Source of the DNA: Gimesia sp.
GTDB lineage: Bacteria; Planctomycetota; Planctomycetia; Planctomycetales; Planctomycetaceae
Assembly: GCA_002706765.1 (NCBI GenBank)
Contig: PAJV01000045.1
Location: 62,001-126,000, forward strand
Direction: 5' to 3'
Length of the DNA stretch: 64,000 nt
Part shown: piece after piece, positions 36,935-46,724 of the stretch
How the letters are laid out: every line of letters begins with the position of its first letter
How positions within the stretch are numbered: the stretch's first letter is position 1
Notes under the pieces: generated by a model
The model's input: the letters and a program-made list of their open reading frames with translations, nothing else
The model's database searches: none
What the model was told of the DNA's origin: nothing
Made by a program: the position numbers and the translations under genes

Positions 36935-37114
36935 ATTTAATCGTAACAACTGCTGCATGCAGCATTTCCATGTAATCCGATAAAACAGATAAACTTCGTT
37001 TTATATACCTGTTCTTACACAGCGGGAGTGACGATAACTCCTGTGATACTGCAGGTCTTTTTCAATAAAACAGGCGAATATCGCTTAACTGTCTCATTTC
37101 CAGAGGGGGGAAAT

Positions 37115-38296
37115 ATGAGGTTCGGGCTACTGCTTTTGACCATGTTTACATTACACGTTGGCCTTTCGGCAATTCCTGCCGCAGAGTCGGCTGAACCACA
37201 ATCACTGGAGCAAGTGTTCGCAGAAGGCGTCCTCGATCTGGAACCGGCACCAGCCCCTCCCATTGTCGAAACTACGGTGGCTCCCACACTTCCTGCCGCT
37301 GTACCTTCAACAGATCTGGCTCCCCCTGCAGAAAGCCTGGATCAACTGATTTCAGCCCCTGCGGCTGCACCAGTTGTCTGTCCCTCAGGTTCTGGATGCA
37401 ATTGTTCCACCTGCACCTGTCAGAGTCCGGTCTACAGCAGTGAGGCCTGCGATTGTAATGCCTGCACACTCTGTGATCGCATTCCCTTACTCAATAAATT
37501 CCCCAGTGATCGCTGTTTTGATGACTTTGTGATGCCCGTCAGCAATCCCGTCTGGTCAATTGATCCGCGTTCCCTGACCTACGTCCGAGGCATCTTCATC
37601 AACCAGATGATTGATGCCCAGACTCCCGTTCTCGGAGCAGGGGACTTGCAGGTTTATGCTCTCCAGCTCGGAATCGCATTAAACGAACGTCTTTCGATTA
37701 TTGCTGTGAAAGACGGCTACAACACGCTGCAGACACGCGGCGTCGGAAACCGAACCGGCTGGTCTGATATTGGACTGGGCGTGAAATATGTTCTGATCCG
37801 GGATGTGGAAAATCAGTTCCTTTTATCTGGAGGACTGATTTATGAAGCCACCAACGGCAGTTCGCGTGTATTTCAGGGGAACGGGGATGGCGTCTGGACT
37901 CCCTATGTCTCCATTGGTAAGCAGATTGGCTCAGGTCACCTGATCGCCTCCTCAGGCTATCATGTTCCCGGTGATACTGCCGAGGAATCTCAATCAATCT
38001 ACTACAGCATCCATTATGATCACCCCGTTACCAGCAAGCTCTCCGCGGTAGCGGAGCTCAATGGGATTGTTTATACCAAAAGCGGGCAGGCGCTTCCCTT
38101 AAGTATTGAAGGAGGAGACTGGATCAACCTGGGTTCATCCAGTGTTGCGGGAAACAATGTGGTAACGACCGCCGTCGGAGCCAACTACCGGCTCAATTCA
38201 TGTCTGTCGGTTGCCGGCGTCTGGGAATTTCCGCTTTCGAACAGAAAAGACCTGCTGGACAGCCGCACGACTGTCACACTGACGTTGCAGTTCTAA
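37115..38296 (+). CDS. Exported beta-barrel-type protein with N-terminal Cys-rich segment
   Basis: A 393-residue protein; ATG 37115 is chosen because a GAGGGGGG Shine-Dalgarno lies 6 nt upstream, whereas the longer reading has none. After a signal peptide (about 1-26) comes a Pro/Ala-rich linker, then a knot of nine cysteines (C89, C95, C97, C100, C102, C112, C114, C117, C120). The rest alternates short amphipathic strands (YALQLGIALNERLSIIAVKD, GLGVKYVLIRD, WTPYVSIGKQIG and a final VTLTLQF) as in outer-membrane beta barrels of the phenol-degradation MetA type. An outer-membrane location is inferred from the aromatic C-terminal strand. The Cys knot is unusual for such proteins. Confidence 0.68.
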   Translation: MRFGLLLLTMFTLHVGLSAIPAAESAEPQSLEQVFAEGVLDLEPAPAPPIVETTVAPTLPAAVPSTDLAPPAESLDQLISAPAAAPVVCPSGSGCNCSTCTCQSPVYSSEACDCNACTLCDRIPLLNKFPSDRCFDDFVMPVSNPVWSIDPRSLTYVRGIFINQMIDAQTPVLGAGDLQVYALQLGIALNERLSIIAVKDGYNTLQTRGVGNRTGWSDIGLGVKYVLIRDVENQFLLSGGLIYEATNGSSRVFQGNGDGVWTPYVSIGKQIGSGHLIASSGYHVPGDTAEESQSIYYSIHYDHPVTSKLSAVAELNGIVYTKSGQALPLSIEGGDWINLGSSSVAGNNVVTTAVGANYRLNSCLSVAGVWEFPLSNRKDLLDSRTTVTLTLQF

Positions 38297-38306
38297 TTAA
38301 AGGGAC

Positions 38307-38348
38307 TCGAAAGCGAATCAGTGTGACAAAGCACTGATTCGCTTTCGA
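38307..38348. terminator. Convergent terminator overlapping the cmk 3' end
   Basis: A 17-bp inverted repeat (TCGAAAGCGAATCAGTG and its complement) with an 8-nt loop is followed on the plus strand by ACCGTTTTTT. It ends the beta-barrel gene and extends into the last codons of cmk, which run through the stem. Confidence 0.85.
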
Positions 38349-38980
38349 ACCGTTTTTTCAAGCTGATCCAGCACCTCGTCTCTAGTCAGCGACGAGGTAT
38401 TGATTTCCAGCGCGTCGTCTGCTGCTTTCAAAGGAGCGACGACGCGTTGTTCATCCCGTTGATCGCGTTGATAAATCTGATCGAGTATCTCTTCCACCGT
38501 GATCTGTTTGTCTTGCGCCTGCAGTTCATCATACCTGCGCCGCGCCCGTTCCTCGGGATTTGCCACCAGAAAGAACTTGCAGAAGGCATCCGGAAAGACA
38601 ACCGTTCCCTGATCGCGGCCTTCGCTGACAATATCAATCCCGGAAGCAGCCTCGCGCTGCAGTCGAACCAGTTCTTCGCGCACCCCTGGATACTGGGCCA
38701 CCACGGAAGCGACCTCTGTTACTTCAGGAGTCCGGATGAGTCCCGTGACCTCTGTCTCGTTCACCAGCACACGGGCATCAGAAAACGCAATGTGTGTCTG
38801 TCGGCTGACCTCAACCACGGCTGCTTCATCCGCCGGGTCGACCTGTTTCTGAAGCACACTCCAGGCCACGCAGCGATACATGGCACCGGTATCCAGAAAC
38901 TCGAACCCCAGTCTCTCAGCCAGCCCCCTGGCTGCAGTGCTCTTCCCGGAACCGGCGGGACCATCAATCGTCACGATCAT
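38318..38980 (-). CDS. cmk: Cytidylate kinase
   Basis: A 220-residue CMP/dCMP kinase. The P-loop is IDGPAGSGKST (about 4-14), followed by LGFEFLDTGAMYRCVAW, which places the substrate-binding tyrosine. Further motifs are VSEGRDQGTVVFPDA and the LID region EERARRRYDEL. The enzyme phosphorylates CMP and dCMP with ATP. It starts 3 bp after the stop codon of the GH38-like gene, so the two are co-transcribed. Its last residues lie inside the convergent terminator stem. Confidence 0.95.
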   Translation of the reverse strand: MIVTIDGPAGSGKSTAARGLAERLGFEFLDTGAMYRCVAWSVLQKQVDPADEAAVVEVSRQTHIAFSDARVLVNETEVTGLIRTPEVTEVASVVAQYPGVREELVRLQREAASGIDIVSEGRDQGTVVFPDAFCKFFLVANPEERARRRYDELQAQDKQITVEEILDQIYQRDQRDEQRVVAPLKAADDALEINTSSLTRDEVLDQLEKTVRKRISALSH

Positions 38981-38983
38981 CTT

Positions 38984-41893
38984 TTAGACTGAATCCTGAA
39001 AAATAATTTCGATTTCTGCAATTTCGTAAGGTGACATTTCTACCAGAACCGCATCTTCTTCGACAGGCAGTTCGACGACGGTTTTACCATGAAAATCGCG
39101 CTGGCGGGCACTCACAGGAGACTTGAAGCATCTGAGTTTGACAGAGCGGTGGATTCCTTCCGTCTCAATCAGTCGCAAAGCAAACCCCACAGGCGTACCG
39201 GATAAATCAGCCTCCGCTTCGTGCGCTGATTTCTGCAGATTCATCACACGGGTAATCTGGACATTACTCACAGAAACATGAAACAACCACCCCTGATCTC
39301 CCATCCGGGGCGGACCGATCTGGCTGGAATAACTTCCGGCAGGCACCATTACATTCCGGGCAATCTGCATCGGGAAGTTCTGATTGATTGCAATCGAGAA
39401 CTGAAACTCCCGTCTGGTTTCGCCTTCGACAACCAGCATACTGTCGAGCATCCGGGGCCCTGTTTTACGATGAAAGGGCAGCCCATGATTCAAAATTGTT
39501 ACCCGTTCTTCCCCCTCGGCGATTTCAAAGTAATGCGGGCCTTCAAAGCGTTCTCCCTGGAAGGCATGCGCACTTTCCAGCAGCGACCGGGTCAGTGAAG
39601 CCGTGCTGTCGCCCCAGGCAAACCGGGCCGCATAATAATGATCCCAGGGATTGCCATCGGGGAGCGTCTGCGCATCCAGTTCGATTTTCACATCCAGGAT
39701 CGGTCGGCCGCGCCACAGTTGAAATGTCTGACGAAACGTGGCGAGTGATGTATTACTCACCTGGTCGTAAATTTCTCCGGTGGTCACGATCTCGCCCATC
39801 CCCGGCCCTTCGCAGGTAAGCACTGCTTTAACGCCGCGTGTGGCTGAGTAGGGGGTTTTCGTATCCCAGTCACCCAACGCACCGGGAGTGGAAATGTTGC
39901 GTTGATAGGGAAAACGATACGACAGCTGCTGGCTCAGACGATTTGGTTTGCGGCCGTATTCTTTGATCTGGGCAATGCCCCCGGTTTCTGCATGGATATG
40001 TACTTCAAAAAATTCATTTCTCAACAGCAGCGGTTCGGCGATGGGCACACTTGTTTTAGGAGGAGCAGCAGGGGACAGACCAGGCTGCAGCCAGACAAAT
40101 CCGGCAGCAGGAAGTTCGACGACTGCCTGCTTCCGCGTCTCATCAAATTGAGTAGCTTTGACAGCGGGATGTACTGCCGGTTCATGGGGAAAATCAGGCA
40201 GATCCACAATAACACGCCGCGAGAATGACAGGGAGTTCAATAACAGGACTCCACTCGCATTCTGTTCTGCTCCCTGCAGAATGATCTTTGCCAGTTGTTC
40301 TACACCATCATCAAAGAACCCCTGCAGTGACTGCACCGCCTGGTTCGTGGCTTCCTCATCTGCATCAGGATGCCCGCACTCTATTTCCTGTTCTATTTTG
40401 AGCAGTGCTTCTTCTTCCGGCGGTTTTCCATAGATGACCCGTGCCACCGTATGAAACCAGCGCCCTGCGGTAAACTCATCATGCCTGGCAAAATGCCTGA
40501 TGAAGCGACTGAGTGGATCGGGCTTGCGCATCGCCACCAGCTGACTCAGGAAGGGGGAAAGGTATTCCCGCGCATCGTAAGAGGAATGTCGTCCCGATGA
40601 TTCCGTGTTCTGGAAGAAATCATTCAGCAGCACAAAGCTGCCCAGGACAGGCGCATAATGATGGATGCGTTTAAAGTCTTCAAAAAAAGGCGATTTGACA
40701 TCAGGCCAGTGCGCGAACATTAACGCGCCCACCTGATCTTCCTCCATCGATTCGGCCATTCTCTGGGGAAATCGCAGGTAACCGGCTGCCCCCTCCGCGG
40801 ACATGGGAATCCGGGAAAATGCATCCAGAATTGTGCCGTCCGCTCCTTCCCAGTGAATTTTACTCTGCTCGTAATCGGGATAGATACCGTCATCCAGCAC
40901 CAGATGCAAAGCCGAATGATATCCAAATCGATGCAACAGCATCGGCAATAGAGAGGCGAGCCCGAAACGGCGTCGCGCCCATGTAGTCGGAGTCATCCCG
41001 GTTAACTGTTGAACCGTTTTCGTACCAGCTTGCAACTGCCAGATCACAGACTCCACGGGGACTACCGGGGTGGAAATCTGATCCTGCTCACCGCCGATCA
41101 CTTCGCTCTCGCGATCCTGGCAGCTTTTGCTCAACAGCGAAATCAACTCTGAATTCTGGTCGGCGATTGTTTGCAGGTCATCCCCGCTGACCAGAATGTT
41201 AAAAGGACGCTCATCTGCGATGGACTGTTTCAACGCTTCATTCGCCCATTCCGGCGTCAGCAGACACAGATCAATCAGATAGCAGTCGATCGGATAAAAC
41301 CGCTCACGATTTTCCAGCAGCACTTCAAAACAAGCTTTGAGATGGGCGCGGGCCGCCTCGTTATCATCCGCCAGAACCGCATCCGCAGCCGCGATGGCTT
41401 CCCGCTGAATCGTCGCTTCATCCAGACTGCTGAAGTGATGCATGCAGCGCGTCAACAACTCGAGCTGGATATAACAAATCCCCAGGGCATAAAAATCAGC
41501 AACCAGTTCCTCAGACAATGTCGCTTTCTGACCGGCTTCCTCTGCCTCGGTTGCGGAAGAGTGTAAGGGAAGCAGCGCTGCTTCAGCCCATTCCTGCCGG
41601 TGAATTTTCCCGCTGACGACCGTCGCGCCATTTGCCTGGGCTTCTTCAATCCAGCCATAAGGCAGCCAGTCTTCAGATGTTTTGGGAACCAGAAGCAGGC
41701 GATCCGATAAAAACTGGGGAGGTTCATCAGAACGATGCCAGCTGGGAATGACACGCGAGGAAGCCAACAGTTCCGGGTGCCAGGCTACCGCAAAGGCATT
41801 CAGCAGGCTTTCCGCCTCTTTTTCATCCAGTTCCGTAGGAAAATCATCGAGACTGTGGCAGGGAATCAGTACAACAATATCATTGTATGTCAT
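38984..41893 (-). CDS. Glycoside hydrolase family 38-like protein
   Basis: A 969-residue cytoplasmic protein, started at ATG 41893 rather than a TTG 12 codons upstream. The central part (LLPMLLHRFGYHSALHLVLDD and DGTILDAFSRIPM) and the C-terminal beta-rich region (FFEVHIHAETGGIAQIKEYG, RGRPILDVKIELDAQTLPDG) resemble the catalytic and C-terminal domains of alpha-mannosidase-like enzymes. I cannot see the canonical zinc-binding HxD set with confidence, so activity is uncertain. No signal peptide is seen. It precedes cmk by 3 bp. Confidence 0.55.
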   Translation of the reverse strand: MTYNDIVVLIPCHSLDDFPTELDEKEAESLLNAFAVAWHPELLASSRVIPSWHRSDEPPQFLSDRLLLVPKTSEDWLPYGWIEEAQANGATVVSGKIHRQEWAEAALLPLHSSATEAEEAGQKATLSEELVADFYALGICYIQLELLTRCMHHFSSLDEATIQREAIAAADAVLADDNEAARAHLKACFEVLLENRERFYPIDCYLIDLCLLTPEWANEALKQSIADERPFNILVSGDDLQTIADQNSELISLLSKSCQDRESEVIGGEQDQISTPVVPVESVIWQLQAGTKTVQQLTGMTPTTWARRRFGLASLLPMLLHRFGYHSALHLVLDDGIYPDYEQSKIHWEGADGTILDAFSRIPMSAEGAAGYLRFPQRMAESMEEDQVGALMFAHWPDVKSPFFEDFKRIHHYAPVLGSFVLLNDFFQNTESSGRHSSYDAREYLSPFLSQLVAMRKPDPLSRFIRHFARHDEFTAGRWFHTVARVIYGKPPEEEALLKIEQEIECGHPDADEEATNQAVQSLQGFFDDGVEQLAKIILQGAEQNASGVLLLNSLSFSRRVIVDLPDFPHEPAVHPAVKATQFDETRKQAVVELPAAGFVWLQPGLSPAAPPKTSVPIAEPLLLRNEFFEVHIHAETGGIAQIKEYGRKPNRLSQQLSYRFPYQRNISTPGALGDWDTKTPYSATRGVKAVLTCEGPGMGEIVTTGEIYDQVSNTSLATFRQTFQLWRGRPILDVKIELDAQTLPDGNPWDHYYAARFAWGDSTASLTRSLLESAHAFQGERFEGPHYFEIAEGEERVTILNHGLPFHRKTGPRMLDSMLVVEGETRREFQFSIAINQNFPMQIARNVMVPAGSYSSQIGPPRMGDQGWLFHVSVSNVQITRVMNLQKSAHEAEADLSGTPVGFALRLIETEGIHRSVKLRCFKSPVSARQRDFHGKTVVELPVEEDAVLVEMSPYEIAEIEIIFQDSV

Positions 41894-42689
41894 TGAATCA
41901 CAATGCTTTACATAATTAACAATAGTCAATGGGACTTTGGGTCCGGCAGGTCATTTTTTTCGACACATGCTCGAATCCATTACATTTTACCCATCACGTC
42001 TCAAATTTCTGAAACGCATCACATTTGAGCCTGACGTCTTTCGATCTATCATGCTCGGGCCAAATGGCCGGGAGACGCTACATGAAAGCGGGACACTGGT
42101 TAGCATAAGCAATCAATTGCCAAGTATCCATAGCGCTGCATGTTTCCGTATTGAGTAAAAGCGAAAAGACAGTCTAACTCATAATCAATTCGGTAGTTAA
42201 GCATGAGTCTCCACGGAAATAAAAAAGCAGATTACCGGAAATCATGCATCTCCGATCCAGCAAAAAAACTGATAAAATCGTATTAATTATCAAGTTAACG
42301 GGAACTCCTGTAATTCACGTTCCGTCCAATGGAAGGAAAGCAGCGAATTTCTGATATGTAAACGCAATACATTCGCAGTTCGTCGCTGCATCAGGTGACA
42401 TTGGTTATAACGGTTTGTATTAATTTTTATGAAGTCGTTTTCAAACATCAGTTATTTCATTGACTTTATAGGAAATCCTGTGATAGCCTTATGTTAGGGA
42501 ATCAGAACTTCTCAATTCATTCCCAAGCCTATCCTGACAGAAATTGAATTGATCTGATACATTTCTGCCTGTTGTCTTAGCTCTCTCAACCGGCAGAATT
42601 TCACCTCGTAAAATATTTTCCAAGTAAATTCCGGTTCAATCTGATGACCAGTGGTTCCTCAGATCCGGAAAGCAGGAGTAACCAGACAC
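41894..42689. other. Intergenic region with repeat copy B and pilM operon leader
   Basis: This 796-bp gap lies between the divergent GH38-like gene and the pilM operon. Repeat copy B occupies 42009-42104. The rest is AT-rich (about 42160-42640) and should contain the pilM promoter, but no -10/-35 pair can be named with confidence. No coding sequence is supported. Confidence 0.65.
42009..42104 (+). repeat. Dispersed 95-bp element, copy B
   Basis: Blocks are CATCACA, 12 nt, GTCTT, 30 nt, GGAGACG, 13 nt, GGACAC, then TGGTTAGC. The middle holds GGCC-AAAT-GGCC, which can form a hairpin; CGTCTT and GAGACG can pair outside it, with one G-U pair. A partial echo (CATCACGTCTC) lies just upstream at 41992-42002. 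It points towards the pilM operon, 585 bp away. Confidence 0.87.
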
Positions 42690-44834
42690 ATGGCAGAAAA
42701 TCAAGCTGTTTGGGGTATTGAAATTGGTCAGGCTGGCTTAAAAGCCATTCGCCTGCGATATGCAGAAGCCGCCGACCAGGTGATTGCGGTGGCCTTTGAT
42801 TATATTCCCCACCCGAAAATTCTCAGCCAGCCCGATGCGGTTCCCGATGAACTGATCGGTCAGGCTCTGGACACCTTCCTGTCCCGCAACCAGACCAATG
42901 GCGACCTGATCGCCATCAGTGTTCCCGGCCAGACTTCACTGGCGCGTTTCATTCAGTTGCCCCCCGTGCAGTCCAACCGGGTTCCGGAGATTGTAAAATA
43001 CGAAGCCAAGCAGCAGATTCCTTTCGCGCTCGAAGACGTGATCTGGGACTACCAGCCCCTGGGTGGTGGGGTCGAAGAGAGCGGTTACATGCTGGATGCC
43101 GAGGTCGGTATCTTCGCCATGAAACGCGATCAGGTCCTGCACGCCCTGCAGCCGTTCCTGAAACGAAAAATTGAAGTGGAACTGATCCAGATCGCACCTC
43201 TGGGACTTTATAACACGCTCTGCTACGACTCTCTGGGGATGCGGGTTGGTCAGGACTTTGAAGGCAACCCGGAAGAATCTGCCATTGTTGTTGACATGGG
43301 TGCGGACAGCACCACCCTCATGGTGACCAACGGAAATAAAATCTGGATCCGCAATGTTCCGATCGGCGGCAACCATTTTACCCGCGCTTTGACCAAAGAG
43401 ATGAAGCTGACGTTCGCGAAAGCCGAACACCTCAAATGTAATGCGACGCGTTCTGAAGATCCCCGTGCCGTCTTCCAGGCGCTGCGGCCGGTCTTCAATG
43501 AATACGTCTCGGAAATTCAGCGTTCCATCGGTTACTTCTCGAGCGTCAACCGTGATGCCAAAATCTCAAAAGTATACGGTACCGGTAACGGTTTCAAACT
43601 GGCCGGTCTGCAGAAATTCCTGCAACAGAACTTGCAGTATGAAGTGGAACGCCTGGACGACTTCCAGGCGCTCGTCGGCGATGCCGTTCTGAATGAGCCC
43701 TTGTTCCAGGACAACATCCTCACATTCACCGTGCCTTACGGAATCGCATTGCAGGCTCTGCAACAGACCACCATTCGCACGACTCTACTGCCCCCCGAAA
43801 TCGCGACGGCCCGTAAAATCCGGCGTAAAAAGCCCTGGGCTGTGGTGGCAGCAGCGGCTCTGATGATCGGCCTGTGTATTTCCGCAGTCGGCTACAGCAA
43901 TGTTGCCAATTCCGTCAGTGAAGACCGGTTTGGTGCAGTGGAGACAAAAGTCAAGAACCTGAAACAGCAGGTTGGCGGATATAATACCGCTTATGAAGGG
44001 GAAAAGACGGAATACACCAACCTGATCCAAGAGGGGAATAAGCTCGTCTGGAATCTGGACAGTCGCGCTGACTGGCTGGAAATCTACAAAGCCATTGACG
44101 AATGCCTGCCGCGCGATGTCGGCGATGACATTGACAACGAACAGATCGAGAAACGAAACCGGATCAAACTTCCCGGGATCACTGTCCGCTACGAGAAGGA
44201 CCTGGGCTCCTGGTTCCAGCAACTCTTACCTCCGGCAAAATCAACTCTACCCAAAATTGACCGAGAGAACCCTCCTGAAGGTGAAGGATATATCTTCACT
44301 TTAAATGGTGTGCATTATCACCACGATGAGTCCAAGATAGCCACGAATGTCGGCGTCCTGTATGTCCACGAAACCCTGCTGAAAAACCTGCAGTCCTGGA
44401 CGGTCAAAAACCCGGGCTCAAACCCCGTCGATGTCCGGAAAATGGGGATTACCCATCCGGTTGTCATTAAGGACAGACGTGACCCCTTTGAATTCTATCC
44501 CAATGGCCGTCCGCGTGGCATGCAGCCAGGGGGAGACGGTGGACGGTTTACCGGGAGAGGCGGCTTTGGTGGCTTCGGCGGGGGAGCAGGTGTGCTGCCC
44601 GGCGATGAAGGTGCTTTTGCCGGCGGCGCCCTGGGCGGAGGTGTTAATCGACCCCGGATTGGCGCCAATCGACCTGAAAAAGAAGTCAAACCGATTAACT
44701 TACAGCGGACTCAGTTCACTCTCGAATTTGTCTGGAAACCTATTCCCGTTCTGGAACGGCAGGAGAATCCACCTGAAACGCCCGCAACGGAAGGTGAATC
44801 AGCAGGAGAAGAAGCAACCGCAGAAGCAGGTTGA
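42690..44834 (+). CDS. pilM: PilM-like type IV pilus assembly ATPase-fold protein with C-terminal extension
   Basis: A 714-residue protein, started at ATG 42690 with GGAG 10 nt upstream. The first 340 residues match PilM of type IV pili: an actin-like fold with WGIEIGQAGLKAIRLR, IVVDMGADSTTLMV, NVPIGGNHFTRAL and VYGTGNGFKLAGLQKFLQ. A single TM (PWAVVAAAALMIGLCISAVGY, about 383-403) follows, then a periplasmic PilN/PilO-like stretch and a glycine-rich segment (about 617-655). Fusion of PilM to such a membrane domain resembles joining PilM to PilN. It leads an operon with two further membrane proteins; the product is probably part of a pilus or secretion platform. Confidence 0.85.
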   Translation: MAENQAVWGIEIGQAGLKAIRLRYAEAADQVIAVAFDYIPHPKILSQPDAVPDELIGQALDTFLSRNQTNGDLIAISVPGQTSLARFIQLPPVQSNRVPEIVKYEAKQQIPFALEDVIWDYQPLGGGVEESGYMLDAEVGIFAMKRDQVLHALQPFLKRKIEVELIQIAPLGLYNTLCYDSLGMRVGQDFEGNPEESAIVVDMGADSTTLMVTNGNKIWIRNVPIGGNHFTRALTKEMKLTFAKAEHLKCNATRSEDPRAVFQALRPVFNEYVSEIQRSIGYFSSVNRDAKISKVYGTGNGFKLAGLQKFLQQNLQYEVERLDDFQALVGDAVLNEPLFQDNILTFTVPYGIALQALQQTTIRTTLLPPEIATARKIRRKKPWAVVAAAALMIGLCISAVGYSNVANSVSEDRFGAVETKVKNLKQQVGGYNTAYEGEKTEYTNLIQEGNKLVWNLDSRADWLEIYKAIDECLPRDVGDDIDNEQIEKRNRIKLPGITVRYEKDLGSWFQQLLPPAKSTLPKIDRENPPEGEGYIFTLNGVHYHHDESKIATNVGVLYVHETLLKNLQSWTVKNPGSNPVDVRKMGITHPVVIKDRRDPFEFYPNGRPRGMQPGGDGGRFTGRGGFGGFGGGAGVLPGDEGAFAGGALGGGVNRPRIGANRPEKEVKPINLQRTQFTLEFVWKPIPVLERQENPPETPATEGESAGEEATAEAG

Positions 44835-44928
44835 GCCAAACTGCGTTACATTGAGAGTTAAAGAGATTCTGGTACATATCTGAAAATCAAAACGTATTTC
44901 ATCTCTTCGGAGAAAAGAGGACAACCCC

Positions 44929-46656
44929 ATGGACAAATTGAAACCTCTGATTGTTCATAAATTCTGGATCATCCTGTTCATCGCATTACTGCTGCCTGTT
45001 ATTGGCTGGAGCATGGCAACCGGCAGCCTGGCAAAAGAAATCGAGGAACGCAAGACTGCGATTGACCAGGCCTTTACCGATTCACAGATACCTCCTAACC
45101 CTCCGAATCAAACCTGGTCGACCGCCCTAAAGCAGATCAACGACGAAAAACGAAAGTACAATGCAGAGTCAACCCGCTATCTCTGGGAGAAACAAAAGGA
45201 ATTATTTGTCTGGCCACGCGATATTGAGCCCTTCATGAAAGATACACCCTATCGTGGTGAAATTTCGATCAAACCCCGCAACCTGTACCGTTCTGCCTAT
45301 CAATTTGAAATTCTCCGTGCCCACAAACTGGCAAATCCTTACAGCCTGAAAGATGGTACGGGACTGGTCGCTCTTGACGAGAACGTCATTCCGCATGTGC
45401 CCTTAAATAAATGGCAGACCGTGTCCCCGACTTCTGAGGAAATGTGGGATGCCCAGGAAGATGTCTGGCTGGTCACATCCATTCTCAAAGCGATCGCTAA
45501 AGTCAACGAAGAGAGTGGCGCTGCCAATATCAGCGAATCTCCCGTCCGGCAGATCTCCGTACTGGAACTGCGTGGCGGTACCGTTGGCGATGACGGCAGT
45601 GCTCCTGCCGGTGACGGTGGCATGGGTATGGAAGGTGACATGGCAGGAGGCCCTGGCGGCGGAGGAATGTTCGGAGCTGGTGGCGGCGGTGGTGCCCGCA
45701 TGGGTGGCATGGCGGATGGCAAGGATGGCTCCTTATCGATTGACGTTGATATGGACCTCGTGAAAATATTCGGAAATGACGTAGATGGTTCGGCCGGCGG
45801 TGGTGACGGCGGTTCTGAAATGATGATGGACGAACCAGCCCTGGGCGGTTTCGGAGGTGGCATGGGAGGCCAGGGTTCTCAAAAACTGAAACGTTATTAT
45901 GACGAAGCAGAAGACCTGCCTTATAAAACAAGAGCCTTTTATCTCAAAGCTACAATCCAGTCTTCCAAACTACCAAACCTGCTGGCTCAATTGAGCAGTA
46001 TGCCCTGGCCGACAAAAATTGTACGCGTGCAACGTGCCGACCTGTTCGATGATAATATGAACCCGATTGCCACCACCGGTGGTGGCGGTGGAATGGGTCG
46101 ACGCGGTGGCGCAGGCGGGGGAGCAGGTGACTTTAGTTCTGAATCTGATTTTGCCGGTGGTGGCAGAGGATTCGGTCGCGCTGGCGGTCCCGGATTTGAA
46201 TCTGACATGGGTGTGTCCGGTTCAGGAGTGATGTTGGGACAGGAAAACAAGAGTTTGCTTGACGCAGCTCTGAATGATCCCGAGTTGGCTGTTGTGACGA
46301 TCGCAGGCCTGATGACACTTTATAAGCCGTATGTTCCACCAGAAGGTGAAGTCGTAGCAGAAACAACAGAACCGCCTCAGGATGCGGCAGGACAAACGAA
46401 TCCCGCTGCTTCCACTACACCCGCCGATGGTTCTGCACCTGCCGCTTCGAATCCGGCAGCAGCGGCTGCAGGAGAGAATCCTGCCACTCCCGCTCAACCG
46501 GCTGCGACTACTCCGGAAAATACACCGGCTCAGCCAGATGGTGAGACAGCAAAACCAGCGGAGCCGGCAACACCTGCGCCGGCTGCAGATTCCAGTTCCA
46601 GCGAAACTCAACCCCCTCCGGCTGAACCAAAGCCAGAGGAATCAGTTAATCCATAA
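44929..46656 (+). CDS. Single-pass membrane protein with Gly-rich and Pro/Ala/Gln-rich regions (pilM operon)
   Basis: A 575-residue protein. An N-terminal TM (FWIILFIALLLPVIGWSMA) points the rest outward. A coiled-coil-like stretch follows, then a soluble region, two glycine-rich blocks (about 225-265 and 385-425, with repeats of GGG and GGM) and a long tail of Pro, Ala, Thr and Gln (about 470-575). No known domain is recognised. The placement between pilM and the next large membrane protein suggests a PilN/PilO-like platform role. The low-complexity tail may span the periplasm or the peptidoglycan. Confidence 0.65.
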   Translation: MDKLKPLIVHKFWIILFIALLLPVIGWSMATGSLAKEIEERKTAIDQAFTDSQIPPNPPNQTWSTALKQINDEKRKYNAESTRYLWEKQKELFVWPRDIEPFMKDTPYRGEISIKPRNLYRSAYQFEILRAHKLANPYSLKDGTGLVALDENVIPHVPLNKWQTVSPTSEEMWDAQEDVWLVTSILKAIAKVNEESGAANISESPVRQISVLELRGGTVGDDGSAPAGDGGMGMEGDMAGGPGGGGMFGAGGGGGARMGGMADGKDGSLSIDVDMDLVKIFGNDVDGSAGGGDGGSEMMMDEPALGGFGGGMGGQGSQKLKRYYDEAEDLPYKTRAFYLKATIQSSKLPNLLAQLSSMPWPTKIVRVQRADLFDDNMNPIATTGGGGGMGRRGGAGGGAGDFSSESDFAGGGRGFGRAGGPGFESDMGVSGSGVMLGQENKSLLDAALNDPELAVVTIAGLMTLYKPYVPPEGEVVAETTEPPQDAAGQTNPAASTTPADGSAPAASNPAAAAAGENPATPAQPAATTPENTPAQPDGETAKPAEPATPAPAADSSSSETQPPPAEPKPEESVNP

Positions 46657-46724
46657 TACACTTTTTACTCGAGGCTGCATTCAAGCAGTTCGTGTAACAT
46701 TTTTCACTTAACGGAGACAGTCCT

